Notes: generated from the sequence alone by a model not told the origin. A stretch of 64,000 nucleotides of DNA from Maricurvus nonylphenolicus (GCF_042854845.1 NZ_AP031498.1:4774001-4838000), one strand, 5' to 3'; shown: positions 34,592 to 44,171, counted from the first letter of the stretch. Numbers and translations are program-made.

Positions 34592-35563
34592 ATGACCATA
34601 CCAAAGCAAAGCCCCCTTAATTTGAGTGAAGCTGTAAAGGCCCTTAACCTGGAACCCTATGTGTTACAGCTGGAAGTCGATGGCCTGGCGATTATTCCAC
34701 CGGAGAAAACCGGTGTGGATATAAAAGTCATTGATACGGCCGCCGAGCTGATGCTGGCCGATGCAGAAAATATTACCGGCAGCCCGTTTGATATAAACCA
34801 CGGCCCGGAAAAAGAACTCGAATGGCCCGCACCACCGTTTGGTTTGCATTTAGGCGATCCGAAAGCCGCGGGGGAATTCGGTGAAGTGACCCAATTCCAG
34901 CTGCAATCACTGGCCAGTCGTCACCGGGTTTTTAGAGACCTTGTTATCAACCCTGTCGCCCTGGCCCTGGTGGAACACACCATGGCAACCCAACCACTAC
35001 TAAGCAGCAGCAACGGCTTTGTTAAATGGCAAGGGGAATTTGGTTACGGCAACAACCTGGGCTTACACAGCGATCAGACACAGGTGCCCATGCCCTGGGG
35101 CGCTACTGCATTTAACACCAATGCCACCTGGTGCTTAACCGAGTACTCAAAAGAAGACGGTGCCCTGGCCTATGTACCCGGCTCCCACCGAGAATTTGGC
35201 AAACCGCCCGCCGATGCGCACGAGCGGGCTGTGGCCGCCGAAGCACCGAAAGGATCTCTGATCGTCTTTCATGGCGCCACCTGGCACGGAGCCTATGCCC
35301 GCACCAAACCCGGCATGCGCCTGACTCTGGCCAACTACTATCGTCACCCCTGCATTTTGCCGCAGGAGGATTTAAAAAACGGGTATAACCCAGAGCACGC
35401 CCAGGATTGCCATAATCCGGAGGTTCTGCGCCAGGTCCTCGACCTCGACAGCCCCACGCCTTATGCCACCACCGATAACAGTGAACGCACCAAATTCGGT
35501 ATGGGCTGGCTGCCCCATGTCAAAGGTAAACAGCCCCACACCATCAAAGCCTTAGCGGATTAA
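34592..35563 (+). CDS. Phytanoyl-CoA dioxygenase (PhyH) family oxygenase
   Basis: A 323-residue Fe(II)/2-oxoglutarate oxygenase. His159-x-Asp161 (GLHSDQTQVP) and His232 (GATWHGAYAR) bind iron, and Arg243 (GMRLTLANYY) is the expected 2-oxoglutarate ligand. Operator copy 2 lies upstream. A type-B esterase gene and two acyl-CoA dehydrogenase genes follow on the same strand, the first after 134 bp that contain a separate inverted repeat. The substrate is likely an acyl-CoA or terpenoid-like molecule, by context only. Confidence 0.88.
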   Translation: MTIPKQSPLNLSEAVKALNLEPYVLQLEVDGLAIIPPEKTGVDIKVIDTAAELMLADAENITGSPFDINHGPEKELEWPAPPFGLHLGDPKAAGEFGEVTQFQLQSLASRHRVFRDLVINPVALALVEHTMATQPLLSSSNGFVKWQGEFGYGNNLGLHSDQTQVPMPWGATAFNTNATWCLTEYSKEDGALAYVPGSHREFGKPPADAHERAVAAEAPKGSLIVFHGATWHGAYARTKPGMRLTLANYYRHPCILPQEDLKNGYNPEHAQDCHNPEVLRQVLDLDSPTPYATTDNSERTKFGMGWLPHVKGKQPHTIKALAD

Positions 35564-35580
35564 GAAAAGCCTCATTAAGC

Positions 35581-35647
35581 AGTAATAGGAGCCATTTTGG
35601 CCTGGATCATCAAGCCTCTGGCGTATCCTGCCATGGTTCCTATCACT
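35581..35647. promoter_or_regulatory. Long inverted repeat before type-B esterase
   Basis: AGTAATAGGAGCCAT (35581-35595) and ATGGTTCCTATCACT (35633-35647) are inverted copies with 13 of 15 matches and 37 bases between them. No T-run follows. It may be an operator for the esterase/acyl-CoA dehydrogenase unit or an mRNA stem between PhyH and esterase genes. Confidence 0.45.
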
Positions 35648-35697
35648 GTATTTCCATAAGCTGGCTTAATAGTTTGCGTATTTAGCCAGAGGCACAT

Positions 35698-37179
35698 ATG
35701 TCATATTCTTCACCAACGGTCAGCGCACCCACTGGAATATACCAGGGTATCGGCGACACAGAAGTAAATAAATTTCTAGGTATCCGATACGCCAAGCCGC
35801 CAACCGGTGAAGCTCGCTTCAAAGCACCACAATCTGTAGATCATTATGATGGTGCTATCGATGCCACACAGTTCGGCAACCGCAGCCTGCAAGCAAAAGG
35901 GATGGAGAGCCTGTTTGGCACCTACACGCCGCCCGGCGCAGAAAGCGAAGACTGCCTGTTTCTAAATATTTATACCCCCGCGAATAACAACGAGAACGCT
36001 AAAGCCCAGAACGTTAAGCCAGTGCTGGTCTGGATACACGGTGGCGCCTTTGTCGGCGGCTCTGGCCATGAGTTCGACGCCTCAAAAATCGTGGCAGACA
36101 ACGACGTCATTGTAGTTACCGTAAACTATCGCCTCGGTATTTTTGGCTTTTTGAATCTGCAAAGGCTGGGCGCCGAATTTAAAGGCAGTGCCAACCTGGG
36201 GATTCAGGATCAAATAGCCTCCCTGCAATGGATTAATAAAAATATTGCAGCCTTTGGTGGGGATGCATCAAACGTTACCGTGTGGGGCGAAAGTGCAGGC
36301 GCCTGCTCTATTCTGGCTCTACTGGGAGCCCCTAGAGCGGAAGGTCTTTTCCAGCGCGCCATTGCTTTTAGCGGTTATGAAACCGTAAACCCACCAATAG
36401 ACCAACTGGACCTGGTTAAGGCACACCTTGAAACAGATTCCGATACAGAATGTCTGGCCAAGTTAATGGCCATGTCGGCAGAAGAACTTGCCGCGGTTCA
36501 ACATACACTGCCGTTATCTTACGGAGTCTCCCTCGATCAAACGGTTATCACACGCCCTGCCTCCGAAGCCATCAAAGAGGGGCATGCCAAAAACATTCCC
36601 ATCATTCTTGGTAACACCCAGAGTGAAGGCCCACTGCTAACCATTGCCTTCGGTTCCGCTGCCTCTGCCATTGAAATGTTTATTAGCTTGATGGCGAGCA
36701 CCATTAGCCGAGATGACGGATCCAGTTACCTGTCACACCTCAATAGCAAGGCAGCAGACAGCCACCCCAAACAACGTATGAACCAGATGTGGCAGGATCT
36801 TTTCCGCTCCAGCGCCACACGTGTGGCTGCAGCCGCATCAAGCCATGGCGCCGGCGGTTGGGTTTACAATTTTGATGTGGAAACCGATCACCCGCTGGGT
36901 ATCGCCCACGCCTCCGAAATTCCCTTTACCTTTAACTGGGTATCGGAAGACAACCCTTTGTGTGTTTTCCACCAACCCACGCCGATCAATATTGAGCTGG
37001 CAAGCAAGTGGTCCAGAACGCTGATCGAGTTCGCCAAATCCGGCTCTCCCAATGGCCATGGCCTGCCAGACTGGCCACAGTACACAGCAGAAGCCTATCA
37101 ATGTCTGCGACTCAGCCAACAACCAGCAGTTATAGATAACCCCGATGGCAACATGCTGTCGATCTATCAAGTGAAATAA
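35698..37179 (+). CDS. Type-B carboxylesterase
   Basis: A 493-residue cholinesterase-like hydrolase with no signal peptide, so probably cytosolic. The oxyanion motif HGGAF is at 115-119, nucleophile Ser199 in VWGESAGACS, SEDCLFLNIYTP before it, the acid probably Glu in GNTQSEGPLL, and the His in GIAHASEIPF. It hydrolyses carboxylic esters. It stands 28 bp before an acyl-CoA dehydrogenase gene, which suggests that the released acid enters beta-oxidation after activation. Confidence 0.9.
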   Translation: MSYSSPTVSAPTGIYQGIGDTEVNKFLGIRYAKPPTGEARFKAPQSVDHYDGAIDATQFGNRSLQAKGMESLFGTYTPPGAESEDCLFLNIYTPANNNENAKAQNVKPVLVWIHGGAFVGGSGHEFDASKIVADNDVIVVTVNYRLGIFGFLNLQRLGAEFKGSANLGIQDQIASLQWINKNIAAFGGDASNVTVWGESAGACSILALLGAPRAEGLFQRAIAFSGYETVNPPIDQLDLVKAHLETDSDTECLAKLMAMSAEELAAVQHTLPLSYGVSLDQTVITRPASEAIKEGHAKNIPIILGNTQSEGPLLTIAFGSAASAIEMFISLMASTISRDDGSSYLSHLNSKAADSHPKQRMNQMWQDLFRSSATRVAAAASSHGAGGWVYNFDVETDHPLGIAHASEIPFTFNWVSEDNPLCVFHQPTPINIELASKWSRTLIEFAKSGSPNGHGLPDWPQYTAEAYQCLRLSQQPAVIDNPDGNMLSIYQVK

Positions 37180-37207
37180 CATTTAACACGTAATTGAGTA
37201 ACGATGT

Positions 37208-38395
37208 ATGAGTGAACTGGAAACTTTCCGTCAACAGACACGTGCCTGGCTGGAGGAGAACTGCCCCAGCTCTTTGCGCAATATGACAACCACTGCTGTC
37301 GAAGACTATATGTGTTGGGGCGGCAAGAACTGGACCTTCTCGTCCCCTGACGAAAAGTTGTGGCTCGATCGTATGGTTGATAAAGGCTGGACGGTGCCCG
37401 GCTGGCCAACGCAATATGGCGGCGCCGGTCTGAGCCGTGAAGAAACCGAGATCCTCGAACAGGAAATGCAGTCACTGAACTGCCCTACCCCACTGACCGG
37501 TTTCGGCATCTGGATGCTTGGCCCTGCCCTGCTGCAATTTGGTAACGAAGAACTTAAACAACAACACCTGCCAGCCATTGCGCGCGGTGAAGTGCGTTGG
37601 TGCCAGGGTTATTCAGAACCTGGGGCGGGTTCTGATCTGGCCGACGTAAGAACCAAAGCCGAAGACAAAGGTGATCACTACCTGGTTAACGGCCAAAAAG
37701 TCTGGACCTCCTACGGCGATAAAGCCGACGCTATTTTTGTACTGGTGCGCTCAAACCCGGATGCCCGCAAACATCTTGGCATCAGCTTTGTACTGGCAGA
37801 CATGAATCAGCCCGGTATCGAAGTACGTCCAATCACCTTGATTTCAGGTACCCGCGATTTCTGTGAAGTCTTCTTTGATGATGCCCGCGTTGAAAAGGAT
37901 CAGGTTGTTGGGGAAGTGAACAAAGGCTGGGATGTTGCCAAATACTTGCTAACCCATGAACGTGAGATGCAAGCAGGCTTTGGCTCACAAGGTGACTCAC
38001 AAACCCTGTCCGATTTTGCCCTGCACATCTTCGGCGACAAAGAAAACCTCGCTGCCAGCGGTATGCGCGACAAGATTGCTGAATTTGAAATCGACGCCCT
38101 GGCTTTTGACAGTACCATGAACCGTTTTTTATCCATGGCCGAAGCGGGTGAATCATTGGGTGCCAACTCTTCAATGCTGAAGTATTACGGTACCGAGCTC
38201 AACAAACGCCGCGCCGAACTGATGGTCGACATAACCGGCCTGGATGCCGCCAATTGGGATAGCACAGGGCCAGATGGTAAATCCTTACCACAGACCTATT
38301 TACGCACCAAAGGTAATTCTATTGAGGGTGGCACAACAGAAGTACAACTCAATATTATGTCCAAGTTTTTACTCGGCCTTCCCAGCGGCAAGTAA
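37208..38395 (+). CDS. Acyl-CoA dehydrogenase, larger member of a pair
   Basis: A 395-residue acyl-CoA dehydrogenase. It shows the FAD/substrate segment WCQGYSEPGAGSDLADVRT, GQKVWTSYGDKADAIFVLVR, and NSIEGGTTEVQLNIMSKFLLG at the C-terminus. It is followed after 30 bp by a second, shorter dehydrogenase gene. Such unequal pairs form alpha2-beta2 heterotetramers in steroid side-chain and related catabolism, where the active site lies in one subunit. Whether this pair is heteromeric cannot be settled from sequence by eye. Confidence 0.9.
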   Translation: MSELETFRQQTRAWLEENCPSSLRNMTTTAVEDYMCWGGKNWTFSSPDEKLWLDRMVDKGWTVPGWPTQYGGAGLSREETEILEQEMQSLNCPTPLTGFGIWMLGPALLQFGNEELKQQHLPAIARGEVRWCQGYSEPGAGSDLADVRTKAEDKGDHYLVNGQKVWTSYGDKADAIFVLVRSNPDARKHLGISFVLADMNQPGIEVRPITLISGTRDFCEVFFDDARVEKDQVVGEVNKGWDVAKYLLTHEREMQAGFGSQGDSQTLSDFALHIFGDKENLAASGMRDKIAEFEIDALAFDSTMNRFLSMAEAGESLGANSSMLKYYGTELNKRRAELMVDITGLDAANWDSTGPDGKSLPQTYLRTKGNSIEGGTTEVQLNIMSKFLLGLPSGK

Positions 38396-38425
38396 GTTCA
38401 GGTATTTAAGCGTTAGGTATTAATC

Positions 38426-39532
38426 ATGCTATACAATGAAGATCAAAAATTAATTCTCGATGCCGCCCAAGGAATGCTTAGCAGTGTTGCACCGGTTAGC
38501 GCATTCCGAGATTTACGCAGCCAACATACCACTGCGTATTCAGACGATGTGTGGCAAGCCATTGCCGAAATGGGCTGGACAGCCATTCTGGTACCCGAGC
38601 AATATGATGGCCTGTCACTCAGCGCTATCGAAGCCGGTATTGTAGCCCAGGAAATGGGCAAACACCTCACCGTCAGTCCGTTTATCTCCTCATCAGTGTT
38701 GGCAACTGTTGCGCTACGCGAAAGTAACAACGAAGCATTAAAAAGTCGCTTGCTGCCATCGATGGCCAGCGGTGAAATCAAAGTAGCTTTTGCCTGTGAC
38801 GGCGGCCCTCGTCATAACGGTAAGCTTTCTGGCATTCATTGCACCGTGGAAGGCTCGCACGTTAGCGCCAGCATCGCGAATGTGACAGATGCGCAAACAG
38901 CGAATCATGTCATCGTTTACCTGTCAGTTAACGGTGAACCCACACTGGTTTGCATTGACAGTAATGCCAATGGTATCACCAGCGAAGAGCTACCTATGAT
39001 CGATGCCAGTGCAGCTTCTAAGCTAACGCTGACAAACATTGAGATAGTCGACGACGCTATTCTGGCCAAAGGTGATGAGGCCAAAGCTATTGTTGAAACG
39101 GCAGTCGCTTATGGTCGTGCCATACTCGCGGCAGAGCTTTTGGGCTCGGCAGAACAGGCTATGCACATGACCGTTGAATACCTCAAAGAGCGTAAACAGT
39201 TCGGCGTTTTGATTGGTTCATTCCAGGCCCTGCAACACCGCGCAGCTATGCTTTATTCCGAAATCGAATTAGCAAGAAGCATTGTATTAAACGCATTAAA
39301 TGCATTAGCCAATGGCCAAGACAATGCTGCCGCGCTTGCTGTTGCTGCCAAATCGAAAGCGAACGATGCGGCTATTCTTGCTGGCCAGGAAGGCGTGCAA
39401 TTACATGGTGGCATCGGCATGACCGATGAGCACGATATTGGCTTGTACCTAAAACGTATTCGCACCTCGTCACTGAAGCTGGGGGATAGTTATCAACTGA
39501 AATCCCTCTATGCGACCATGGCGGGTTTCTAA
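38426..39532 (+). CDS. Acyl-CoA dehydrogenase, smaller member of a pair
   Basis: A 368-residue acyl-CoA dehydrogenase, more divergent than its neighbour. MGWTAILVPEQYDGLSLS marks the N-domain; LKERKQFGVLIGSFQALQHR and GVQLHGGIGMTDEHDIGLYLKRI mark the C-domain. The middle FAD segment usually reading TEP-GSGSD is degenerate (FACDGGPRHNGKLSG), as seen in partner subunits of heteromeric enzymes. It ends the esterase/dehydrogenase unit, and a 12-bp stem follows. Confidence 0.88.
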   Translation: MLYNEDQKLILDAAQGMLSSVAPVSAFRDLRSQHTTAYSDDVWQAIAEMGWTAILVPEQYDGLSLSAIEAGIVAQEMGKHLTVSPFISSSVLATVALRESNNEALKSRLLPSMASGEIKVAFACDGGPRHNGKLSGIHCTVEGSHVSASIANVTDAQTANHVIVYLSVNGEPTLVCIDSNANGITSEELPMIDASAASKLTLTNIEIVDDAILAKGDEAKAIVETAVAYGRAILAAELLGSAEQAMHMTVEYLKERKQFGVLIGSFQALQHRAAMLYSEIELARSIVLNALNALANGQDNAAALAVAAKSKANDAAILAGQEGVQLHGGIGMTDEHDIGLYLKRIRTSSLKLGDSYQLKSLYATMAGF

Positions 39533-39548
39533 GTCACCTTAAGCCTTT

Positions 39549-39594
39549 TATTCGCCTCTACATTCGCCTCTTGGAGCGGATTTAGAGGCGAATA
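39549..39594 (+). terminator. Stem-loop after acyl-CoA dehydrogenase pair
   Basis: TATTCGCCTCTA (39549-39560) pairs perfectly with TAGAGGCGAATA (39583-39594); ATTCGCCTCT is repeated inside the loop at 39562-39571, allowing an alternative fold. Only GTTTCT follows, so this is a weak or Rho-assisted terminator. Confidence 0.5.
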
Positions 39595-39671
39595 GTTTCT
39601 CAAAATACCCCTTTGATATGAGCCATTTTTCTAACGTTTCAACCCATAACCTGAGCGCATACCGCACCATA

Positions 39672-39733
39672 AAAAGGTATTAGACATTATGGCGCAGCTT
39701 CCCCAACATGGAAGCTCATAATAATAATTTGAA
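39672..39733 (+). promoter_or_regulatory. Conserved 62-bp receptor promoter element, copy B
   Basis: Matches 25473-25534 at about 55 of 62 positions. ATTATG (39686-39691) and CATAAT (39717-39722) are conserved with the same 25-base separation. It ends about 67 bases before the receptor start, as in copy A. Confidence 0.7.
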
Positions 39734-39800
39734 GATCAGAATGTCTGCCGTTTAGCGTCTGTGCCTTCTTAAACCCGGAGAAGAAAGAGAGTAACTATCC

Positions 39801-42206
39801 ATGAAAATATATAATAAAACTCTACCTGCAAGCTTGGCACTCGCCAGTGCCGTCAGTCTGGCTACGGCAGAAATGGCGATGGCCGAAGATGTCAGTTTCC
39901 TTGAGGAAATTATTGTTACCGCAGAGAAGCGTGAAGCGTCCCTGCAAGATACCCCTATTTCCATTTCCGCTTTCAGTGAAGATATGCGTGATAATATGGG
40001 TATCACCAGTGCCGCTGATGTTGCCAACCATACGCCCGGCATGACCTACAACGGTAACCCTAACCGTATCTTTATTCGTGGTGTTGGTCGCGTTGACAAT
40101 TCACTGGGTTCCGAACCGGGTGTTGCCATCTATAAAGACGGCATTTACAGTAACGAATCTACTGCTCTTTCGGATTCTACTTTTTTCTCTGATCGTGTTG
40201 AAATCTTACGTGGTCCCCAAGGAACCCTGTACGGTCGTAACGCGATTGGTGGTGCTGCCGCTGTACATTCCAAAAAACCTACCGACGATTTTGAAGGCGC
40301 TGTTCGTGTAGGTGGCTATAGTTTTGACGGTGTTAAATTAGGTGTTTCTCACTCCGGTCCAATCAACGATAAGGTTCGCTACCGCGTTGCCGCCGAAAGC
40401 GATAAAAATGACGGTTTTGTAGAAAACAAATCCGGTGCTGATCAGAACGGTAATGACTTTAAGCGCTGGGAAGTTCAGTTTGATATCGATCTGACTGAAA
40501 ATCTGAATTTGTGGGTTCTGTATCAAGATGAATCTTACGATTCCAGTCAAATCGGTGCTGTAATGGCTTCCCCATACAACACAACCTCTCCAGCACCAAT
40601 TGCCCCCGTAGCTTCAGTACCTGACTTATTTGCAAGCTTTGCGGCTAACGGTGAACAACTGGTGCCCAATGCTCAATTTGGCCATACCTTAGGTAACCCG
40701 ACGGCTAGCGATATACATAAGGTTGACTGGAGCGAAGGTGGCCATAACAAACAAGATGGTGACCGTGCGACAGTCCACCTCACCTATAACTTCGACAATA
40801 TGCAGTTGAAGTATATCTATGGCTATAACGACTACGAATGGGACTATCTTGGCGACTATGACAAAACCGGTCGTAGCGATCTGCAATACTTCTCGGTTCT
40901 GGGTCAAGATGAGCGTTACGAGCAACACGAAATCCAATTGATCTCTGACTTCGGTGGTGATGTTGAATTTATCTTTGGATTGTTCCAATGGGAGTCAGAA
41001 AATTACCAACCACTTTCTCTGACCGCACCAAACAACCCTGTGGTGCAAACCCCAATCATTATTGATTTTGATACCTGGTCAGCGACTGATGCCCCGGCCA
41101 ACCCAACCGGCGCATTCTATTCACAGTACGGTGATCTGGAAACAAAATCGCAAGCTGCCTATGGTCAGATTGACTTCTACCCTACCGAAAAATGGCATTT
41201 TGCCCTCGGCCTTCGCTACTCGAAAGACGAGAAAAAGGCTGAAGAATACCAACGTGTTATTTTTGATGAGCAGGGAGCGTACGCCCCCCTGTTAGCGCTT
41301 TCATTCTTTGACTTCTCAGCAGTAACCAACGCGCCAACACCAGGTGTACACAGCGCCTGGGATCTAAGTAATGGCGGCATGACAGCTACCCATAAAGATG
41401 ATTGGTCCTCAACCGACTGGTCCCTTGGAGCTGATTATTCCTTCAACGATGACACCATGGTCTACGGTAAGGTTTCCACGGGTTATAAAGCTGGTGGTTA
41501 CAGATTGGGTAGCCTGCAAGAAAATCCAGCTGTTGATCCAGAAAGTGTTATGGCATGGGAAATTGGTCTGAAAACACAATTTGAGCGCGCTATTATTAAC
41601 GCCTCTGCCTACTACTACGACTATGAAGACATGCAGGTTCCCGTCAATGTTATTGACAACGGCGTTAGTAATAAGAAATTTGTCAACGCCAAGGAAGCCG
41701 CGCAGTGGGGACTTGAAGTAGATGTGCAGTGGGCTGTAACAGATGCGTTAACGCTCTATTCGACCTATACCTACATGAACACTGAAATCAAGACTATGGG
41801 CTTCGACGTAGAGGATGAAACAGATCCAGCCTATGTCGCCAACGACCTGTCGGGCAATGATCTGATTAAGTCACCTCCTCATAAGTTTACCTTGATGGCC
41901 GATTATACCTGGGCACTATCGACAGGGGATCTTAAGCTGGTCACGGCCTATGTTTATACCGACAGTCAGTACTCCACTATCTTTAACGATAAAGCAACCG
42001 AGATTGATTCATCTGAACGTACCGACGTTCGCCTGACATACCTGAACAATCAACATGATCTACGTGTTAGTGCTTATGTGACCAATGTTTTTGATGAAGA
42101 GATTATCGAAAGCTTAAGTCGCAGCAGCTCCTACACCAACAATCAGTTAACGGCATCTATTCAGCCGCCAAGAATGTTCGGGGTAGAAATCAACTACGGT
42201 TTCTAA
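39801..42206 (+). CDS. TonB-dependent outer-membrane receptor
   Basis: An 801-residue receptor. The signal peptide LALASAVSLATAEMAMA (ending near residue 28) is almost that of the receptor at 25.6 kb. The plug and barrel are clearly different: LEEIIVTAEKREASLQDTPI, VEILRGPQGTLYGRNAIGGA, and the ending FGVEINYGF. It has no cognate regulator next to it but carries the same 62-bp upstream element as the 25.6 kb gene and the same tandem-hairpin 3' flank. The ligand is unknown and probably differs from that of the 25.6/29.3 kb pair. Confidence 0.93.
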   Translation: MKIYNKTLPASLALASAVSLATAEMAMAEDVSFLEEIIVTAEKREASLQDTPISISAFSEDMRDNMGITSAADVANHTPGMTYNGNPNRIFIRGVGRVDNSLGSEPGVAIYKDGIYSNESTALSDSTFFSDRVEILRGPQGTLYGRNAIGGAAAVHSKKPTDDFEGAVRVGGYSFDGVKLGVSHSGPINDKVRYRVAAESDKNDGFVENKSGADQNGNDFKRWEVQFDIDLTENLNLWVLYQDESYDSSQIGAVMASPYNTTSPAPIAPVASVPDLFASFAANGEQLVPNAQFGHTLGNPTASDIHKVDWSEGGHNKQDGDRATVHLTYNFDNMQLKYIYGYNDYEWDYLGDYDKTGRSDLQYFSVLGQDERYEQHEIQLISDFGGDVEFIFGLFQWESENYQPLSLTAPNNPVVQTPIIIDFDTWSATDAPANPTGAFYSQYGDLETKSQAAYGQIDFYPTEKWHFALGLRYSKDEKKAEEYQRVIFDEQGAYAPLLALSFFDFSAVTNAPTPGVHSAWDLSNGGMTATHKDDWSSTDWSLGADYSFNDDTMVYGKVSTGYKAGGYRLGSLQENPAVDPESVMAWEIGLKTQFERAIINASAYYYDYEDMQVPVNVIDNGVSNKKFVNAKEAAQWGLEVDVQWAVTDALTLYSTYTYMNTEIKTMGFDVEDETDPAYVANDLSGNDLIKSPPHKFTLMADYTWALSTGDLKLVTAYVYTDSQYSTIFNDKATEIDSSERTDVRLTYLNNQHDLRVSAYVTNVFDEEIIESLSRSSSYTNNQLTASIQPPRMFGVEINYGF

Positions 42207-42225
42207 GTTAAAAACCTTGCTCTCC

Positions 42226-42284
42226 GAGCTATCTCATATGATAGCTCCTTCAAAGGCCAGCCTTATTCAAGGTTGGCCTTTTTT
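42226..42284 (+). terminator. Tandem hairpins after TonB receptor
   Basis: GAGCTATC-TCATAT-GATAGCTC (42226-42247) is followed by AAGGCCAGCCTT/AAGGTTGGCCTT (one G-T pair) and six T residues. The TTCAAAGGCCAGCCT segment matches the flank after the 25.6 kb receptor. Confidence 0.88.
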
Positions 42285-42435
42285 ATATCAGTATCAGGTG
42301 AGGAGTTACTCAGGTACAGTTTTATATAACCGGAGACGATACAAAAGAGGAAAGCATTGAAGTAACAGCGAGGTTACGGAGAAATATGATGATGACCAGC
42401 CTGGATTCAGAACTGGCCTTTTACAACTTTCTTGG

Positions 42436-43974
42436 TTAATCGACAGCCTGATCAGGCGTGGTTTCTCGCTCAGCTAACACTCTTCTTTGAGCCTTGCCAT
42501 TAAAATCGCGAGGGATCTCATCGATAAACTCAATAAAACGAGGACGCTTGTAACCGGCGATATGCTCTCGGCACCAGGCGACAATCTCCTCGCGACTGAG
42601 ACTGGCATCGGGCGCAACTACCACACAGGCTTTAACTGCTTCCTGCCAGCGGGGATCGGGAACCCCCACCACACAGGCATCGACGATACTCGGGTGACTG
42701 ACCAATACTGAATCCACCTCGGCTGGATAGACATTTTCACCACCGGTTTTAATTAACTCTTTTTTGCGACCGGCGATATAAAGGAATCCATCCTCATCCT
42801 GGTAAAACAGGTCACCGGTATGCAGCCAGCCGTCAACGATGGTGTCTGCCGTGGCTTCAGGCAAATTGTGATAACCCATGGTAATGGTTTCACCTTTAAT
42901 CAGCAGCTCACCCACTTCACCGCAGGCAACCTCCTGGCCGTTGTCATCAACAATGCGCGAGGCCAAATGTGGCATGACCTTGCCACAGGATTTTATGTGC
43001 GCCAGCTGATCCTCGAGACTCATCATGGTAATCCAGCAGCCGGATTCGGTCTGCCCGTACATACAGCGCATATCCACATTAAGTCCCGCGGCCAATATTT
43101 CGAGAGCTTCTTTCGGGAAGGCACCACCGGGAACAATTAACAGTCGCAATTTAAGTTGCAGCTGCAGCTTTTCCAGCAAGGTAAAGTAAGGAAAGGCCTC
43201 TCCCATGACCGGCTGGATAGTTACGCCTTCACGCTCACTCAATCTGAGGGAGTCTTCGTAACTGTTGTCCCGTGCAGGAATAACCACCTTGGCACCGGCA
43301 ATTAATCCGCACAGCAAGGTACCGAAGCCATTGACGTGAAATAGCGGGAAAGGCTCCAGCACACAATCTTTCTCGGTAATACCCAGCTGATGCATCCAGC
43401 TCAAAACATTGATGAAATATCCACCCTGACTGTGTTGGCAACCTTTTGGACGCCCGGTGGTGCCACTGGTATAGAGCATATACCAGCGATCATTGCGACT
43501 AACCTCAACATTAAGTTCATTTGCATCAGCGTTAGTATTCACATCAAATGGCGCCAGGGCACCTTGTGGATCACCTTCCTCAATAAAATAAGCTTCGGTT
43601 CCACCGGCCTCGTTAAACAGGGTTTCAAAACGCGTTGAGACAAAGTAAAACTGCGGTGACGCATCGGACATGATGTAGCTGAGCTCCGCGGGCGCCAAGC
43701 GCCAGTTAAGGGTCAGCAGTGTGGCACCCAGCTTGGCTGTCGCAATGCTCAGCTCAACCATCGCCAGGCCATCAAGCAATAGCGTTGCAATGATGGTGTC
43801 CTTATTCACTCCCTGCGCTTGAAGAGCCTGCGCCAGAACGTCTGTGCGCTTATCCAGTTCCGCATAAGTCAACCTAGCATTATCGGCAACCAGAGCTTCG
43901 CGCGTAGCGCAGCGTGCAGCCACATTGTGAAACAAGGTGGCCATAGTTTGTGAATCAGTACTGATGTTTTTCAT
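42436..43974 (-). CDS. AMP-binding acyl-CoA ligase
   Basis: A 512-residue ANL-superfamily ligase. The P-loop YTSGTTGRPKG is at 168-178, MYGQTESG is the A5 motif, and LHTGDLFYQDEDGFLYIAGRKKELIKTGG is split over the A7-A8 hinge. Lys494 in FNGKAQRR is the C-domain catalytic lysine. It makes acyl-CoA from acid, ATP and CoA. It follows a type-B esterase gene on the same strand after 197 bp, fitting activation of the released acid. Confidence 0.9.
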   Translation of the reverse strand: MKNISTDSQTMATLFHNVAARCATREALVADNARLTYAELDKRTDVLAQALQAQGVNKDTIIATLLLDGLAMVELSIATAKLGATLLTLNWRLAPAELSYIMSDASPQFYFVSTRFETLFNEAGGTEAYFIEEGDPQGALAPFDVNTNADANELNVEVSRNDRWYMLYTSGTTGRPKGCQHSQGGYFINVLSWMHQLGITEKDCVLEPFPLFHVNGFGTLLCGLIAGAKVVIPARDNSYEDSLRLSEREGVTIQPVMGEAFPYFTLLEKLQLQLKLRLLIVPGGAFPKEALEILAAGLNVDMRCMYGQTESGCWITMMSLEDQLAHIKSCGKVMPHLASRIVDDNGQEVACGEVGELLIKGETITMGYHNLPEATADTIVDGWLHTGDLFYQDEDGFLYIAGRKKELIKTGGENVYPAEVDSVLVSHPSIVDACVVGVPDPRWQEAVKACVVVAPDASLSREEIVAWCREHIAGYKRPRFIEFIDEIPRDFNGKAQRRVLAERETTPDQAVD

Positions 43975-44171
43975 GCGTTACCAAACCTTTGCTTTGTCTC
44001 GAACATATTGCTCCCTCTTAGAGGATAGCATCTGCCATATCTGTATCTATATGGATGATACCTAAACAGAATATTTAAAGAGTTTATAGCTAAAATGTCG
44101 ATGACAATTCAAGCCGCACCCTTGATGAGTTAGGCCGCTTAAAGCAAGCTCATTTGCAGGGTAACTTTCAA

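Noticed and set aside
42388..42435. GACCAG/CTGGCC stem after the ligase gene, resembling the receptor terminators
   Set aside because: Long loop, weak stem and short T-run; the resemblance to GGCCAGCC terminators seems accidental.
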